DNA of 6,185 bases from Candidatus Krumholzibacteriia bacterium (GCA_016744275.1 JADGEP010000238.1:1-6185); one strand, 5' to 3'. Positions 1-6,185 are shown, counted from the first letter of the stretch. Notes: generated by a model from the letters alone, not told the origin. Translations and numbers: made by a program.

Positions 1-2218
1 GGCCACCGCCCTGGGTCACGCTGAAGCCCGCGCGGGGAAGGAGAATTTCCGGATCCAATTGGAGGTCGTAGGGCCCAACGTTGGTGAGCAATACCTCGCT
101 CGTGAGGCTGTCGCCGATTGCGACCGGGGGAAAGATCAACGCATCCGGCGTTACGGCGATCCATGCCGAAGAAATGATGCCAAACCCGCTGACGGACAGG
201 CCCCCACAGGAGGGCAGACCCAGGTTGATGGTGCCGTTCAGGCTGCCACTGGTCAGGGGCTGGAAGAAAACGGTGAGATTGCTGGTCTGACCTGGGTTGA
301 GCAATTCGGCAGGAGCTGAAATCAGGAAGTGGGGCGAATCGGATACCGGCGTGATGGTCAGGGGAACCAGGCCGACGTTAGTGATGGTGAAGGCCCGGGT
401 GGTGATGCTGTCGAGGGCCACACTGCCGAAAGCCAGGAAATTGGCCGGTTCTATGAGGCACAGTGGTGTGCTGTCGCCCGCGGCGCCGGTCATGGGCACC
501 CCACCATAGAATGTGCCCAGATCCAGGGAACCGTCGAACTGGCCCACGGCCTGAGGTGCGAAACGCACCCGCACTACAGCCTGGGAATCGGGGCCGAGCG
601 TTAGAGGGCCGGGGCCATTGACGATGGAGAAGGCGCCCCCGGTGGGCAATGCGGAGAGGTCCAGTTCCACATCGTGGCCCGCTACGTTGGTCAGGCTGAC
701 ATCGAGTTCGTGGCTCTGTCCCTGGATCGTGGTGGGAAAGCTGATGGGCGAAGGCAAGGCCAGGACCGTACCAGGCCCGGGTGCTGCCACGGCCGTCAGG
801 GGGATATCCCAGACGAGGGGGCCCATGTCCAGGGTGCAGGCAAAGTTTCCGGGCAGCGGCGATTGGAATTGCAGCAAGATGCTGTGGGAGAAACCAGGGA
901 AAATAGACACCGGGTTGCCGCCCTGAATGATGGAAAACTCGTCGCAGGCGCTCATCAGGCTGGCGTCGACGTCGATGGTCAAGGTGCCGGTGTTGGATAC
1001 CGTTACGGCCGCGTTGACACTCTGTCCGGTCGAAATGTTGCCAAAGTCATAAGACAGGGGGGCGTCCCAGGAAGGTGTTGCCTCAACGCCGGTGCCCCAA
1101 ATGAAATACCCGGGCACCGGGTCGTTTCCAAATTGGAGTATGCACTGCTGGAAGCCGAGGCTGGTTGGCGCGAAAACCACCGGAATGCGCAGGGTGCTGT
1201 TGGGGTTGATGGTCCAGGTAGTGGCGTTGAAGGTCATCGAAAAATCGCCACAGGTGTCGGGCAGGGAGATGCTGATGCTGATGGGTGTTTCACCCGTGTT
1301 GAGGAACCGGATATCGACCGTGCGCTCTTGCCCCACCACGACGCTGCCAAGGTTCGGCCCGCCGGTTATGGTCCAGGATGTTTCCAACAAGGCACCGGTG
1401 CCGGTGATCTGCACGGGGTTCAAGTTGGGGCCGAGGTCGAGTTCACAGAACACCTGGCGATCCACCAAGGGCGCAAAGCCGATGGCGATGTTCAGGCTCG
1501 TGTGCGGCGCCACAGTCGTGGGGCCGCCGCCAGTGAGTACGGAGAATGACAGACATGGGGATTCCAAAGCCGTATCGAGTGCGAAGGGCACGTCGCTGTC
1601 GTTAGTGACGGTGAGAATGCCGGTGGTGGACTCGCCCACCATGACACTGCCGAGGTCGAGCAGGTCGTGGCTGACCGAAACCAGAGGGTTGGCGCCATTG
1701 AGCCCCGCCACTTCGCGGCGTCCGGTGGCAGTGGTCATGGGAATCAGGCCATTGGGGTCATTGCCGGGAATGTACGACATCTCGCCGGGCAACGAGGCGA
1801 AATAATCGGGCTCCATGCTGATTGTGATGGGACCTGCGCCTGTCGCGACAAAAGTGAAGCTGCCCAGCAGGATGTCCGTGGAGTAGGGCAAGGGAGTGGT
1901 GTAGCCGGTGGCAAAGCAGGGCTCGGTGCCGGCATTGACGGCTGATCCGGGGAATGTCCAGCCCGCAAAAACTCCGGGGCCGTCGATGTCGAAGCAGGCT
2001 TCCCAGCCCCAAACGCCCGTTGGGTTGCTCGCGTTCTGCAGCACCAGATATCCGGTGGTCGTGCCGGGGGTGGTAGCGGTTGTACCGACATTCTGGGTGT
2101 AGCTGGTGTCCCAGTATATTCCCACTTTGTCCTGAGCTGCGGCAGGATGGGCGAGGGTGAGGCTGAGGAGCAGTACCAACAACAATTGGCTGGCTGGCTG
2201 GCGGGATATTGTGAACAT
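1..2218 (-). CDS. Paralogous secreted choice-of-anchor D repeat protein, C-terminus outside window (gene B, partial)
   Basis: An open frame from ATG 2218 to the left edge without a stop: 739 codons plus one base. Residues 1-28 are a classical signal peptide (hydrophobic LLLVLLLSLTLA, likely cleavage after AAA28). Residues 32-178 are the same N-terminal domain as in gene A, identical at 94 of 147 aligned positions counted by eye, with no gap. Ig-like repeats follow at about 179-275, 279-376, 380-477, 483-580 and 585-681, and a sixth is cut at 739. The repeat order and cysteine pattern match gene A with an offset of 10-12 residues, so by analogy about 490 residues (a seventh repeat and a C-terminal anchor) should lie beyond the edge. 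An in-frame TAG at 2266-2264 and GGAGG 4 nt before the ATG fix the start. The likely role is that of gene A: an exported surface or extracellular protein with unknown ligand. Its C-terminal sorting module cannot be seen. Confidence 0.92.
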   Translation of the reverse strand, partial: MFTISRQPASQLLLVLLLSLTLAHPAAAQDKVGIYWDTSYTQNVGTTATTPGTTTGYLVLQNASNPTGVWGWEACFDIDGPGVFAGWTFPGSAVNAGTEPCFATGYTTPLPYSTDILLGSFTFVATGAGPITISMEPDYFASLPGEMSYIPGNDPNGLIPMTTATGRREVAGLNGANPLVSVSHDLLDLGSVMVGESTTGILTVTNDSDVPFALDTALESPCLSFSVLTGGGPTTVAPHTSLNIAIGFAPLVDRQVFCELDLGPNLNPVQITGTGALLETSWTITGGPNLGSVVVGQERTVDIRFLNTGETPISISISLPDTCGDFSMTFNATTWTINPNSTLRIPVVFAPTSLGFQQCILQFGNDPVPGYFIWGTGVEATPSWDAPLSYDFGNISTGQSVNAAVTVSNTGTLTIDVDASLMSACDEFSIIQGGNPVSIFPGFSHSILLQFQSPLPGNFACTLDMGPLVWDIPLTAVAAPGPGTVLALPSPISFPTTIQGQSHELDVSLTNVAGHDVELDLSALPTGGAFSIVNGPGPLTLGPDSQAVVRVRFAPQAVGQFDGSLDLGTFYGGVPMTGAAGDSTPLCLIEPANFLAFGSVALDSITTRAFTITNVGLVPLTITPVSDSPHFLISAPAELLNPGQTSNLTVFFQPLTSGSLNGTINLGLPSCGGLSVSGFGIISSAWIAVTPDALIFPPVAIGDSLTSEVLLTNVGPYDLQLDPEILLPRAGFSVTQGGG
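2..1684 (-). repeat. Array of choice-of-anchor D repeats in gene B (five complete, sixth cut by window edge)
   Basis: Residues 179-739. Repeats start near 179, 279, 380, 483, 585 and 684. Typical elements are LDLGSVMVGES, LGSVVVGQE, YDFGNISTGQS and FGSVALDS entries, with TNDSD, LNTGE, SNTGT and TNVG turns. Cysteine pairs C222/C258, C323/C359 and C425/C461 are 36 residues apart in repeats 1-3; repeat 4 has none; repeat 5 has C587/C671. Each repeat is most easily aligned with the repeat of the same number in gene A, so the array was inherited as one block. Confidence 0.83.
1685..2125 (-). other. N-terminal domain of gene B (copy 2 of the same domain)
   Basis: Residues 32-178 of gene B. It aligns without gaps to residues 43-189 of gene A, keeping VGIYWD, GWEAC, DIDGPG, NAGTEPCFA, GYTTPLP, SLPGE, SYIP and VAGLNG. 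The two cysteines (C75, C101) have the same 26-residue spacing as in gene A. The least conserved parts are residues 131-140 and 151-170, probably loops. Confidence 0.75.
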
Positions 2219-2222
2219 GAGG

Positions 2223-2227
2223 CCTCC
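2223..2227 (-). promoter_or_regulatory. Shine-Dalgarno of gene B
   Basis: GGAGG on the minus strand, 4 nt before the ATG at 2218. No ATG, GTG or TTG occurs in frame between the TAG at 2266-2264 and this ATG, so the start is well fixed. Confidence 0.75.
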
Positions 2228-2277
2228 ATCACGGGCGAGCGGTTCATCGGGCAGCTTGTTCCACTAGGAGACGGCGC

Positions 2278-2309
2278 GCCGGGTGGAATTCCGAAAAAAA
2301 CCACCCGGC
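2278..2309 (-). terminator. Intergenic hairpin with T-run in its loop (possible attenuator, processing site or weak terminator)
   Basis: In the 111-nt spacer between genes A and B, GCCGGGTGG and CCACCCGGC form a perfect 9-bp stem (plus-strand arms 2278-2286 and 2301-2309) with a 14-nt loop. In the transcript the loop starts with seven U residues, and no U-tract follows the 3' arm. It is therefore not a canonical Rho-independent terminator. It begins about 20 nt after the gene A stop and could protect the upstream mRNA end, set the ratio of the two products, or mark a processing point. Confidence 0.4.
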
Positions 2310-2329
2310 CACCTATGTTGAACCTGCCG

Positions 2330-5300
2330 TTACTTCAACAGCAGGATTTTCTGGTTCTCAACTTTATTGTCCGCCACCAGCCGCACATAGTACGCGCCAC
2401 TGGGCACTTGGCGGCCACTGTTGTCCCGACCTTGCCAGATGCGAGAGTGGGCGCCGCTGGCCAGCGACCCGGATTCCAGCTCACGCACCAGGCGCCCGGT
2501 CACGTCATAGATCTTCAGACTCACTTGCTGAGGCTGGCCCAGTTCAAACCGGATTTCGGTCATGGGGTTGAAGGGGTTGGGCACGTTGGGCAGCAGCCTG
2601 GTTGCCAAATTCGGCAAGGCCGGCACGTTGAATTCGACCTCGGGGCTGCGCGCCACTTCTTCGCCACCTCGCATGACTGCGTAGCTGTAGAAAACCTTGG
2701 TCGCCGGGGCCAATCCGGTGGTCATGTCGGTGTAGTTCAGAGTACTGCCGGTGCTGAAGATCGGGACGGTGGTCAGGCGCTCGGCCGCCTGGTTCTCGAG
2801 GCGGCGGTACACGTGGCATCCGTCATGGAAGCCTGTGGGTGCCGGCCAGCTCAAGTTGGCCTGCTGGCCCAACAGTTGGACCTGCGGGCTGGGTGTTTCG
2901 ACGGCCACCGGCGACGGCGGCCCAATCACAGCCACCAGTGGATGTCCCCAACGGGTGCGCAACGGCAACAGCGTATTGGGGGCACTGCCTGGGACCCATG
3001 ACATCTGGTCAACCACTGAAGGCAGTCGGGTGGGCAGAAGGTTGAACAAGACGTGCTCTTCCGGATCCAGGGCCACGACTTCGAACGATCCGAGCAGAGT
3101 CTGGTCGTGGTAAGGCAGAGGACTGGCCAGTCCGACTACGAAGTCGGATCCGGAGCCGATGTTGATATTTTCGCCTTCCAGTTGCCAGCCGAGCATGATC
3201 GCCGGCCCTTCCACATCTACCTGGCATTCCCAGCCCAGGATGCCGCCCGAAGTGCTGGGGTTGGCAAGCACCAGGTAGCCGGTGAAGAGGGTGTTGGGCG
3301 CTGGGTTGACCACTTCCTCGGTATAATAGCCGGTGTCCCAGAATATGCCGAGATTGTCTTCGTCGTAATATTGCTGCACCACGCCCGCGCCAAAGCACCG
3401 GATGTCGGCGCACTGACCATGAGCGAGGTTGATCAAGCCCGTATAGCCCGTCGTTCCGGTGGGAATGAAAGTGACCTGCAGGGAAGCCGAGGCGCCCGGA
3501 GCCAAGACGATGGGCGCATCGCTGACCTCAAAGGCCGGCGTAGAACTGACTGGGCCCAGGACCATCTCGCTGTCCGAGTTGTTGGTGATGTCGACATAGC
3601 GAATGCGGGCGCTGCCAACGGCCACTTCTCCGAAATTCAGGTTGGATGTGGTCAATTCGCAATCCGGTTTGACCTCATAACCGACGGCGTGGATCGGCAC
3701 CATCGGCAATCCCGGCCCGAGGGACAGGGCCGTGGCGTAGGTGTCTTCGGCCAGGCAGAGGAATTCCAGGATGACCAGATGAGATTCGCCGGGGAGCAGA
3801 AGTCTCGCTCCTTCACCCTGCAGCAATTCGAAGCCGTAGGTGGGGGCCATGATCATCACCTCGAGATCCAGCGGTATCGGACCGGTGTTGCTCACCATGA
3901 CTTCGCGTTGGACCCGGACACCCAGAGGTGTGGCCGGGATGTTGACCGAGTCGGGTTCAACCGTGGTCCAATTGGGCTCCAGGACTCCTCGGGCGGCAAG
4001 GCTCACCGCGCCGCAGGCTTCAGCGCCCAGCAGGATGGATCCGGTTATGGAAACGATTTCTGAAGTGTTGCAATTCACTATCAGGGTACGCTGATGCCCG
4101 GGGGCCAAAAGACTGGGCAGTCCCGAGACGGTGAATTCAGATTCGGTGCTGCTGGGTTCGATGAAAATCGAAACGTCGCCGGCATTGGTGATCGTAAAGT
4201 TGCGCGTGACGTTGGTGCCCAGGGGCACGTCTCCGAAGTCCAGAAATGCTGGTTCCAGCACGCAAGCGGCAGTGCCGGCATAGGCGTCGCCCTGAAGGTG
4301 CACCAAATCCTGCTCTGGGTTGATGATGAGGAAAGTTTCGTGTGGTCCCACTGATTGGGGGTTGAACCGAATCCGAATGGTTTGGCTGGCGCCCGAGGCG
4401 AGCATCTGAGCTCCACCGCCACTGGCAACGGAGAATGCACCGGCCGGATCCTGGACTTGAATGTCCACAGGGACCTCGTAGCTGGTGGTGTTGGTGGCAA
4501 TGACATCCAGTTCGGAGTTTTGACCGACCAGAATCGAGCTGAAGATCAATTGGGATGGGCTCAGGGTGATGGAACCGGGGCCGGCCACCGCCTGTCCCGA
4601 CAGCGGGATGGCGGGAACAACTGCGCCGAGATCCAGCAGGCACTGGAATGGGCCGGGAGCGGTGGGCAGAAATTGGAGGGCAATATTGTGGGATTGGCCT
4701 GGTGGCAGGCTGACTTCATAGCCGCCGCCCTGGGTGATGGAGAAGGCTTCGCAGTCGCCGGGCAGGGTAGCCGTCAAGGGAATGATGGTGCCGCCGGTGT
4801 TGGTGATTGTCAGGTTGGTGGAAGCCGTGACGCCGACAAAATGGGTCAGGAAGTCAAATGACGTTGGGGCGTTCCAGGAAGTCTGTGGGGCCACGCCAAC
4901 GCCCTGCAGCAGGGAATCATCAACGGGTGAGTCGCCGAATTGCAGCCAGCACGACAACGGGCCCTCACTTTGGGGGGCAAAGGCGACTTCGATGGACAGT
5001 TGGCTATTCGGGTTCAACATATGGGCGCCGTCGCCGGTCACGATCTGAAAATCCACACATCCGGCCGCGAGTCCAGGTTCGGCCGCGAAGGAGGTGTTAC
5101 CGGTGTTGCGCAAAATGAGGCGCCGCACTCGGCTTTGCCCAATGGTGGTGCTGGCGAAAGGGTAGTCGCCCGAGAGATCCCAGGAGACGATGGGCGCAAT
5201 GCCGTTGCCTGTCAGCAAGACTGGCATGCGGCCTTCGCCGAGATACAAAGTGCAGTTGGCTTGCCGCTCCTGAATGGGAGTGAACACGATTTCGATATCG

Positions 5301-6058
5301 GCTGCGCCATTGGCTGGCACGGTGAAGTTACCGGCGCCGTCGGGCAGGCTGAACGATTCGCACAGTTCGGAGAGAGACAGGTCCAATATCAGGATCTGGT
5401 CGGTATTGTTGACGACGTTTAATAGTTCGGAATGGGATTCTCCCATGGCCACGCCGCCAAAGTTGATGATGTCGCGCTGAATGATGATGCCGGGATTGCC
5501 ACCGTTCAGGCCCGCCACCGCTTCCAGCTCGGTGACGGTGGTCATGGCGATCAGCGACTCGGGATTATCGGCCGGGATGTAGGACAATTCGCCGGGCAAG
5601 GAGGAGAACCAATACGGAGCCATGGTCACCAGGATGGGCCCGGCCTCAATGGCGACCAGTTCGAACGAGGCTAGGATGATGTCGTTGCCCGCGGGCAATG
5701 GTGTGGTGTAACCGACGGCGAAGCAGGGTTCGGTGCCGGCGTTGATGGCTTGCCCTTGAAAATTCCAGCCAGCGAACGAGCCCGGTCCGTCGATTTCGAT
5801 GCAGGCTTCCCAGCCGAGCACGCCGCCGGTGCCGCTGGGGTTGTGCAGCACAACATAGCCCGTGACCACGCCGGGGATTGTCGGAGTCTGGCCGACATTG
5901 GAAGTGAAGCCGGCGTCCCAGTAGATCCCGACTTCATCGAGAGTCTGGGCCTGGGTCAAAGTCGGGAGGGCCATCAGGCCGCAACTCAATAGAACGGTGA
6001 GTATCAGAACCGAAGGCAAAGCAGAGCGGGCGCACAACGAGCGTATCGGGCGTGACAT
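2330..6058 (-). CDS. Secreted choice-of-anchor D repeat protein with FlgD-like/T9SS-type C-terminal tail (gene A)
   Basis: A complete 1242-aa protein, probably exported and displayed on or released from the cell surface. No catalytic motif is visible, so an adhesive, structural or binding role is inferred. Residues 1-37 are a signal peptide: Arg-rich start, hydrophobic core at 14-31, likely cleavage after TQA37. An unrecognised ~147-aa domain follows (43-189), then seven Ig-like repeats of about 100 aa (190-893) with the choice-of-anchor D / ASPM-SPD-2-Hydin pattern: FGxVxxGxS, a TNTG-type turn, LxPG, FxP and a closing GxGV. Next come a diverged second copy of the first domain (903-1046), a fibronectin III-like domain (about 1047-1145; LSWPAP, YTD, YSYAV) and a sorting-type tail (1152-1242). 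The ATG at 6058 is chosen because AGGGGG lies 4 nt upstream and the signal peptide begins there; a TTG at 6103 would add 15 unlikely residues. A paralogue lies 111 nt downstream, probably in the same operon. The fold family is secure; ligand and function are unknown. Confidence 0.95.
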   Translation of the reverse strand: MSRPIRSLCARSALPSVLILTVLLSCGLMALPTLTQAQTLDEVGIYWDAGFTSNVGQTPTIPGVVTGYVVLHNPSGTGGVLGWEACIEIDGPGSFAGWNFQGQAINAGTEPCFAVGYTTPLPAGNDIILASFELVAIEAGPILVTMAPYWFSSLPGELSYIPADNPESLIAMTTVTELEAVAGLNGGNPGIIIQRDIINFGGVAMGESHSELLNVVNNTDQILILDLSLSELCESFSLPDGAGNFTVPANGAADIEIVFTPIQERQANCTLYLGEGRMPVLLTGNGIAPIVSWDLSGDYPFASTTIGQSRVRRLILRNTGNTSFAAEPGLAAGCVDFQIVTGDGAHMLNPNSQLSIEVAFAPQSEGPLSCWLQFGDSPVDDSLLQGVGVAPQTSWNAPTSFDFLTHFVGVTASTNLTITNTGGTIIPLTATLPGDCEAFSITQGGGYEVSLPPGQSHNIALQFLPTAPGPFQCLLDLGAVVPAIPLSGQAVAGPGSITLSPSQLIFSSILVGQNSELDVIATNTTSYEVPVDIQVQDPAGAFSVASGGGAQMLASGASQTIRIRFNPQSVGPHETFLIINPEQDLVHLQGDAYAGTAACVLEPAFLDFGDVPLGTNVTRNFTITNAGDVSIFIEPSSTESEFTVSGLPSLLAPGHQRTLIVNCNTSEIVSITGSILLGAEACGAVSLAARGVLEPNWTTVEPDSVNIPATPLGVRVQREVMVSNTGPIPLDLEVMIMAPTYGFELLQGEGARLLLPGESHLVILEFLCLAEDTYATALSLGPGLPMVPIHAVGYEVKPDCELTTSNLNFGEVAVGSARIRYVDITNNSDSEMVLGPVSSTPAFEVSDAPIVLAPGASASLQVTFIPTGTTGYTGLINLAHGQCADIRCFGAGVVQQYYDEDNLGIFWDTGYYTEEVVNPAPNTLFTGYLVLANPSTSGGILGWECQVDVEGPAIMLGWQLEGENINIGSGSDFVVGLASPLPYHDQTLLGSFEVVALDPEEHVLFNLLPTRLPSVVDQMSWVPGSAPNTLLPLRTRWGHPLVAVIGPPSPVAVETPSPQVQLLGQQANLSWPAPTGFHDGCHVYRRLENQAAERLTTVPIFSTGSTLNYTDMTTGLAPATKVFYSYAVMRGGEEVARSPEVEFNVPALPNLATRLLPNVPNPFNPMTEIRFELGQPQQVSLKIYDVTGRLVRELESGSLASGAHSRIWQGRDNSGRQVPSGAYYVRLVADNKVENQKILLLK
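2333..2605 (-). other. FlgD-like / type IX secretion-type C-terminal sorting tail of gene A
   Basis: Residues 1152-1242. The order NVPNPFNPMTEIRFEL, VSLKIYDVTGRLVREL, GAHSRIWQGRDNSGRQ, VPSGAYYVRL and terminal QKILLLK is the classic FlgD-like Ig / Por-type C-terminal domain found on exported proteins of FCB-group bacteria. In Bacteroidota such tails direct passage through the type IX secretion system, followed by anchoring or release. Whether this organism has that system cannot be seen here. The preceding fibronectin III-like domain (about 1047-1145) is probably a spacer. Confidence 0.85.
2921..3352 (-). other. C-terminal diverged copy of the N-terminal domain inside gene A (copy 3)
   Basis: Residues 903-1046 of gene A. 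It recapitulates the N-terminal domain in order: LGIFWDTGY, TGYLVLANPS, GGILGWE, VEGP, SPLPY, LLGSFEVVA, then MSWVPGSAPNTLLPL in place of LSYIPADNPESLIAM. It is much more diverged from copies 1 and 2 than they are from each other. The cysteine pair is lost: the first Cys is shifted one position (GWEC945 against GWEAC86) and the second is absent. It separates the repeat array from the fibronectin III-like domain and tail. Confidence 0.7.
3380..5491 (-). repeat. Array of seven Ig-like choice-of-anchor D repeats in gene A
   Basis: Residues 190-893, seven tandem protein repeats of about 96-101 aa at roughly 190-287, 290-388, 391-489, 494-590, 597-692, 694-794 and 798-893. Each has an FG/VG entry (for example INFGGVAMGES, LDFGDVPLGTN, LNFGEVAVGS), a central asparagine-rich turn (NNTD, RNTGN, TNTGG, TNAGD, SNTG, TNNSD), a LxPG-type turn and a late FxP. 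Repeats 1-3 carry cysteine pairs 36-38 residues apart, repeat 4 has none, and repeats 5 and 7 carry a different pair exactly 83 residues apart. They are diverged at protein level and not recent DNA repeats. Confidence 0.85.
5492..5932 (-). other. N-terminal domain of gene A (copy 1 of an unrecognised ~147-aa domain)
   Basis: Residues 43-189 of gene A. The domain opens with VGIYWD, has TGYVVLHNPS and LGWEACIEIDGPG strands, a highly conserved core NAGTEPCFAVGYTTPLP, then LPGELSYIP and an exit motif VAGLNGGNP. C86 and C112 are both kept in gene B and could form a disulfide. It looks all-beta, and the general layout (alternating hydrophobic strands, a Gly/Pro-rich core) is loosely reminiscent of cohesin-like beta-sandwiches, but no named family is recognised. 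It sits between the signal peptide and the repeat array, where it would be the exposed N-terminal tip of the mature protein. Confidence 0.75.
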
Positions 6059-6062
6059 GATT

Positions 6063-6068
6063 CCCCCT
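6063..6068 (-). promoter_or_regulatory. Shine-Dalgarno of gene A
   Basis: AGGGGG on the minus strand, 4 nt before the ATG at 6058. It decides the start in favour of ATG 6058 over the upstream in-frame TTG at 6103, which has only AAGG one base away from it. Confidence 0.65.
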
Positions 6069-6083
6069 AAATATGTGACGTAC

Positions 6084-6091
6084 CAAAAATA
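6084..6091 (-). promoter_or_regulatory. Possible FCB-type -7 promoter element upstream of gene A
   Basis: TATTTTTG on the minus strand fits the Bacteroidota -7 consensus TAnnTTTG and would place transcription start roughly 18 nt before the ATG. A matching -33 TTG-type element at the expected distance is not clear. In an AT-rich leader this match may be chance. Confidence 0.25.
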
Positions 6092-6185
6092 TTTACAATC
6101 CAAACCTTACAGAAAATAAAATAGGACACAGAGAAAGTAATAGCCCGCGTTGCGCTGAATAAATAAATTAAAGCATGTATTAAAC

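Larger units (their letters stand above)
6059..6185. other. AT-rich leader upstream of gene A
   Basis: Intergenic sequence with no convincing coding frame. It is markedly AT-rich against the GC-rich genes, as expected of a promoter region. It holds the Shine-Dalgarno and the possible -7 element; no strong inverted repeat or operator is seen. The next gene to the right lies outside the window. Confidence 0.5.

Noticed and set aside
674..1549. Long plus-strand open frame (291 aa)
   Set aside because: It lies antisense to the gene B repeat array. Its translation is low-complexity Gly/Arg/Asp/Gln-rich with no domain pattern, as expected of the reverse of a GC-rich gene, whereas the minus strand gives a coherent paralogue of gene A.
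2285..2292. GGAATTCC palindrome in the spacer as a regulatory operator
   Set aside because: An 8-bp palindrome this short can arise by chance. It overlaps the stem and loop of the larger hairpin and is not repeated near gene A.
1744..2304. Minus-strand open frame (186 aa) overlapping the start of gene B in another frame
   Set aside because: It is Pro/Ser/Ala/Arg-rich and runs through the spacer hairpin. The frame starting at ATG 2218 has a signal peptide, a good ribosome site and 64% identity to gene A.
2147..3001. Plus-strand open frame (284 aa) spanning the spacer
   Set aside because: It crosses the signal-peptide end of gene B, the intergenic hairpin and the sorting tail of gene A in antisense. 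The translation has no recognisable domain and no ribosome site decides it.
3053..4063. Plus-strand open frame (336 aa)
   Set aside because: Antisense to repeats 6-7 and the C-terminal domain copy of gene A. It is rich in Gly, Asp, Gln and His without family resemblance and is a by-product of GC-rich codon use.
5978..5989. Possible lipobox (LLSC26) in the gene A signal peptide
   Set aside because: Leu at -2 is poor for a lipobox, hydrophobic sequence continues after the Cys to a good TQA cleavage site, and the paralogue has no Cys in its signal peptide.
6059..6103. TTG at 6103 as the start of gene A
   Set aside because: It would put 15 residues with aromatic and Cys content before the signal peptide and has no well-spaced ribosome site, while ATG 6058 has one and begins a normal signal peptide.
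1..6185. CRISPR, insertion sequence, tRNA, rRNA or prophage features
   Set aside because: No direct-repeat/spacer array, transposase frame, terminal inverted repeats or structured RNA pattern was seen. The only repetitive signals are diverged protein repeats within the two genes.

Overview
The window carries two large genes on the minus strand and no convincing gene on the plus strand. Both encode secreted, repeat-built surface or extracellular proteins of the choice-of-anchor D (ASPM/SPD-2/Hydin-like) type. Gene A is complete (6058..2330, 1242 aa). Gene B follows 111 nt downstream and runs off the left edge of the window (2218..1, first 739 aa). The two are tandem paralogues, aligned almost without gaps and with an offset of about 11 residues. 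By hand, their N-terminal domains match at 94 of 147 positions.

The organism is most likely a GC-rich, uncultured-type bacterium of the FCB superphylum or a neighbouring lineage (Eisenbacteria, Krumholzibacteriota, Latescibacteria, Zixibacteria or KSB1 kind). This rests on the C-terminal tail of gene A: an NVPNPFNP box, IYDVTGRLVREL, then a PSGAYYVRL strand and a KILLLK end. That FlgD-like / type IX secretion tail is widespread in that group. A TAnnTTTG-like element upstream of gene A is weakly consistent. No phylogenetic marker gene is present, so the assignment is inferred.

Layout, in the direction of transcription (right to left): an AT-rich leader (6185..6059) with a possible promoter and a Shine-Dalgarno; gene A, with signal peptide, ~147-aa N-terminal domain, seven Ig-like repeats of about 100 aa, a second diverged copy of the N-terminal domain, a fibronectin III-like domain and the sorting tail; a 111-nt spacer with a 9-bp hairpin whose loop carries a T7 run; then gene B, with the same signal peptide, N-terminal domain and repeat order up to the sixth repeat, where the window ends.

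The two genes are probably co-transcribed and make similar cell-surface or released proteins. Ligand and function are unknown. The points most worth following are the unrecognised domain that bookends the repeat array in gene A, the ordered pattern of cysteine pairs shared by both arrays, and the spacer hairpin.
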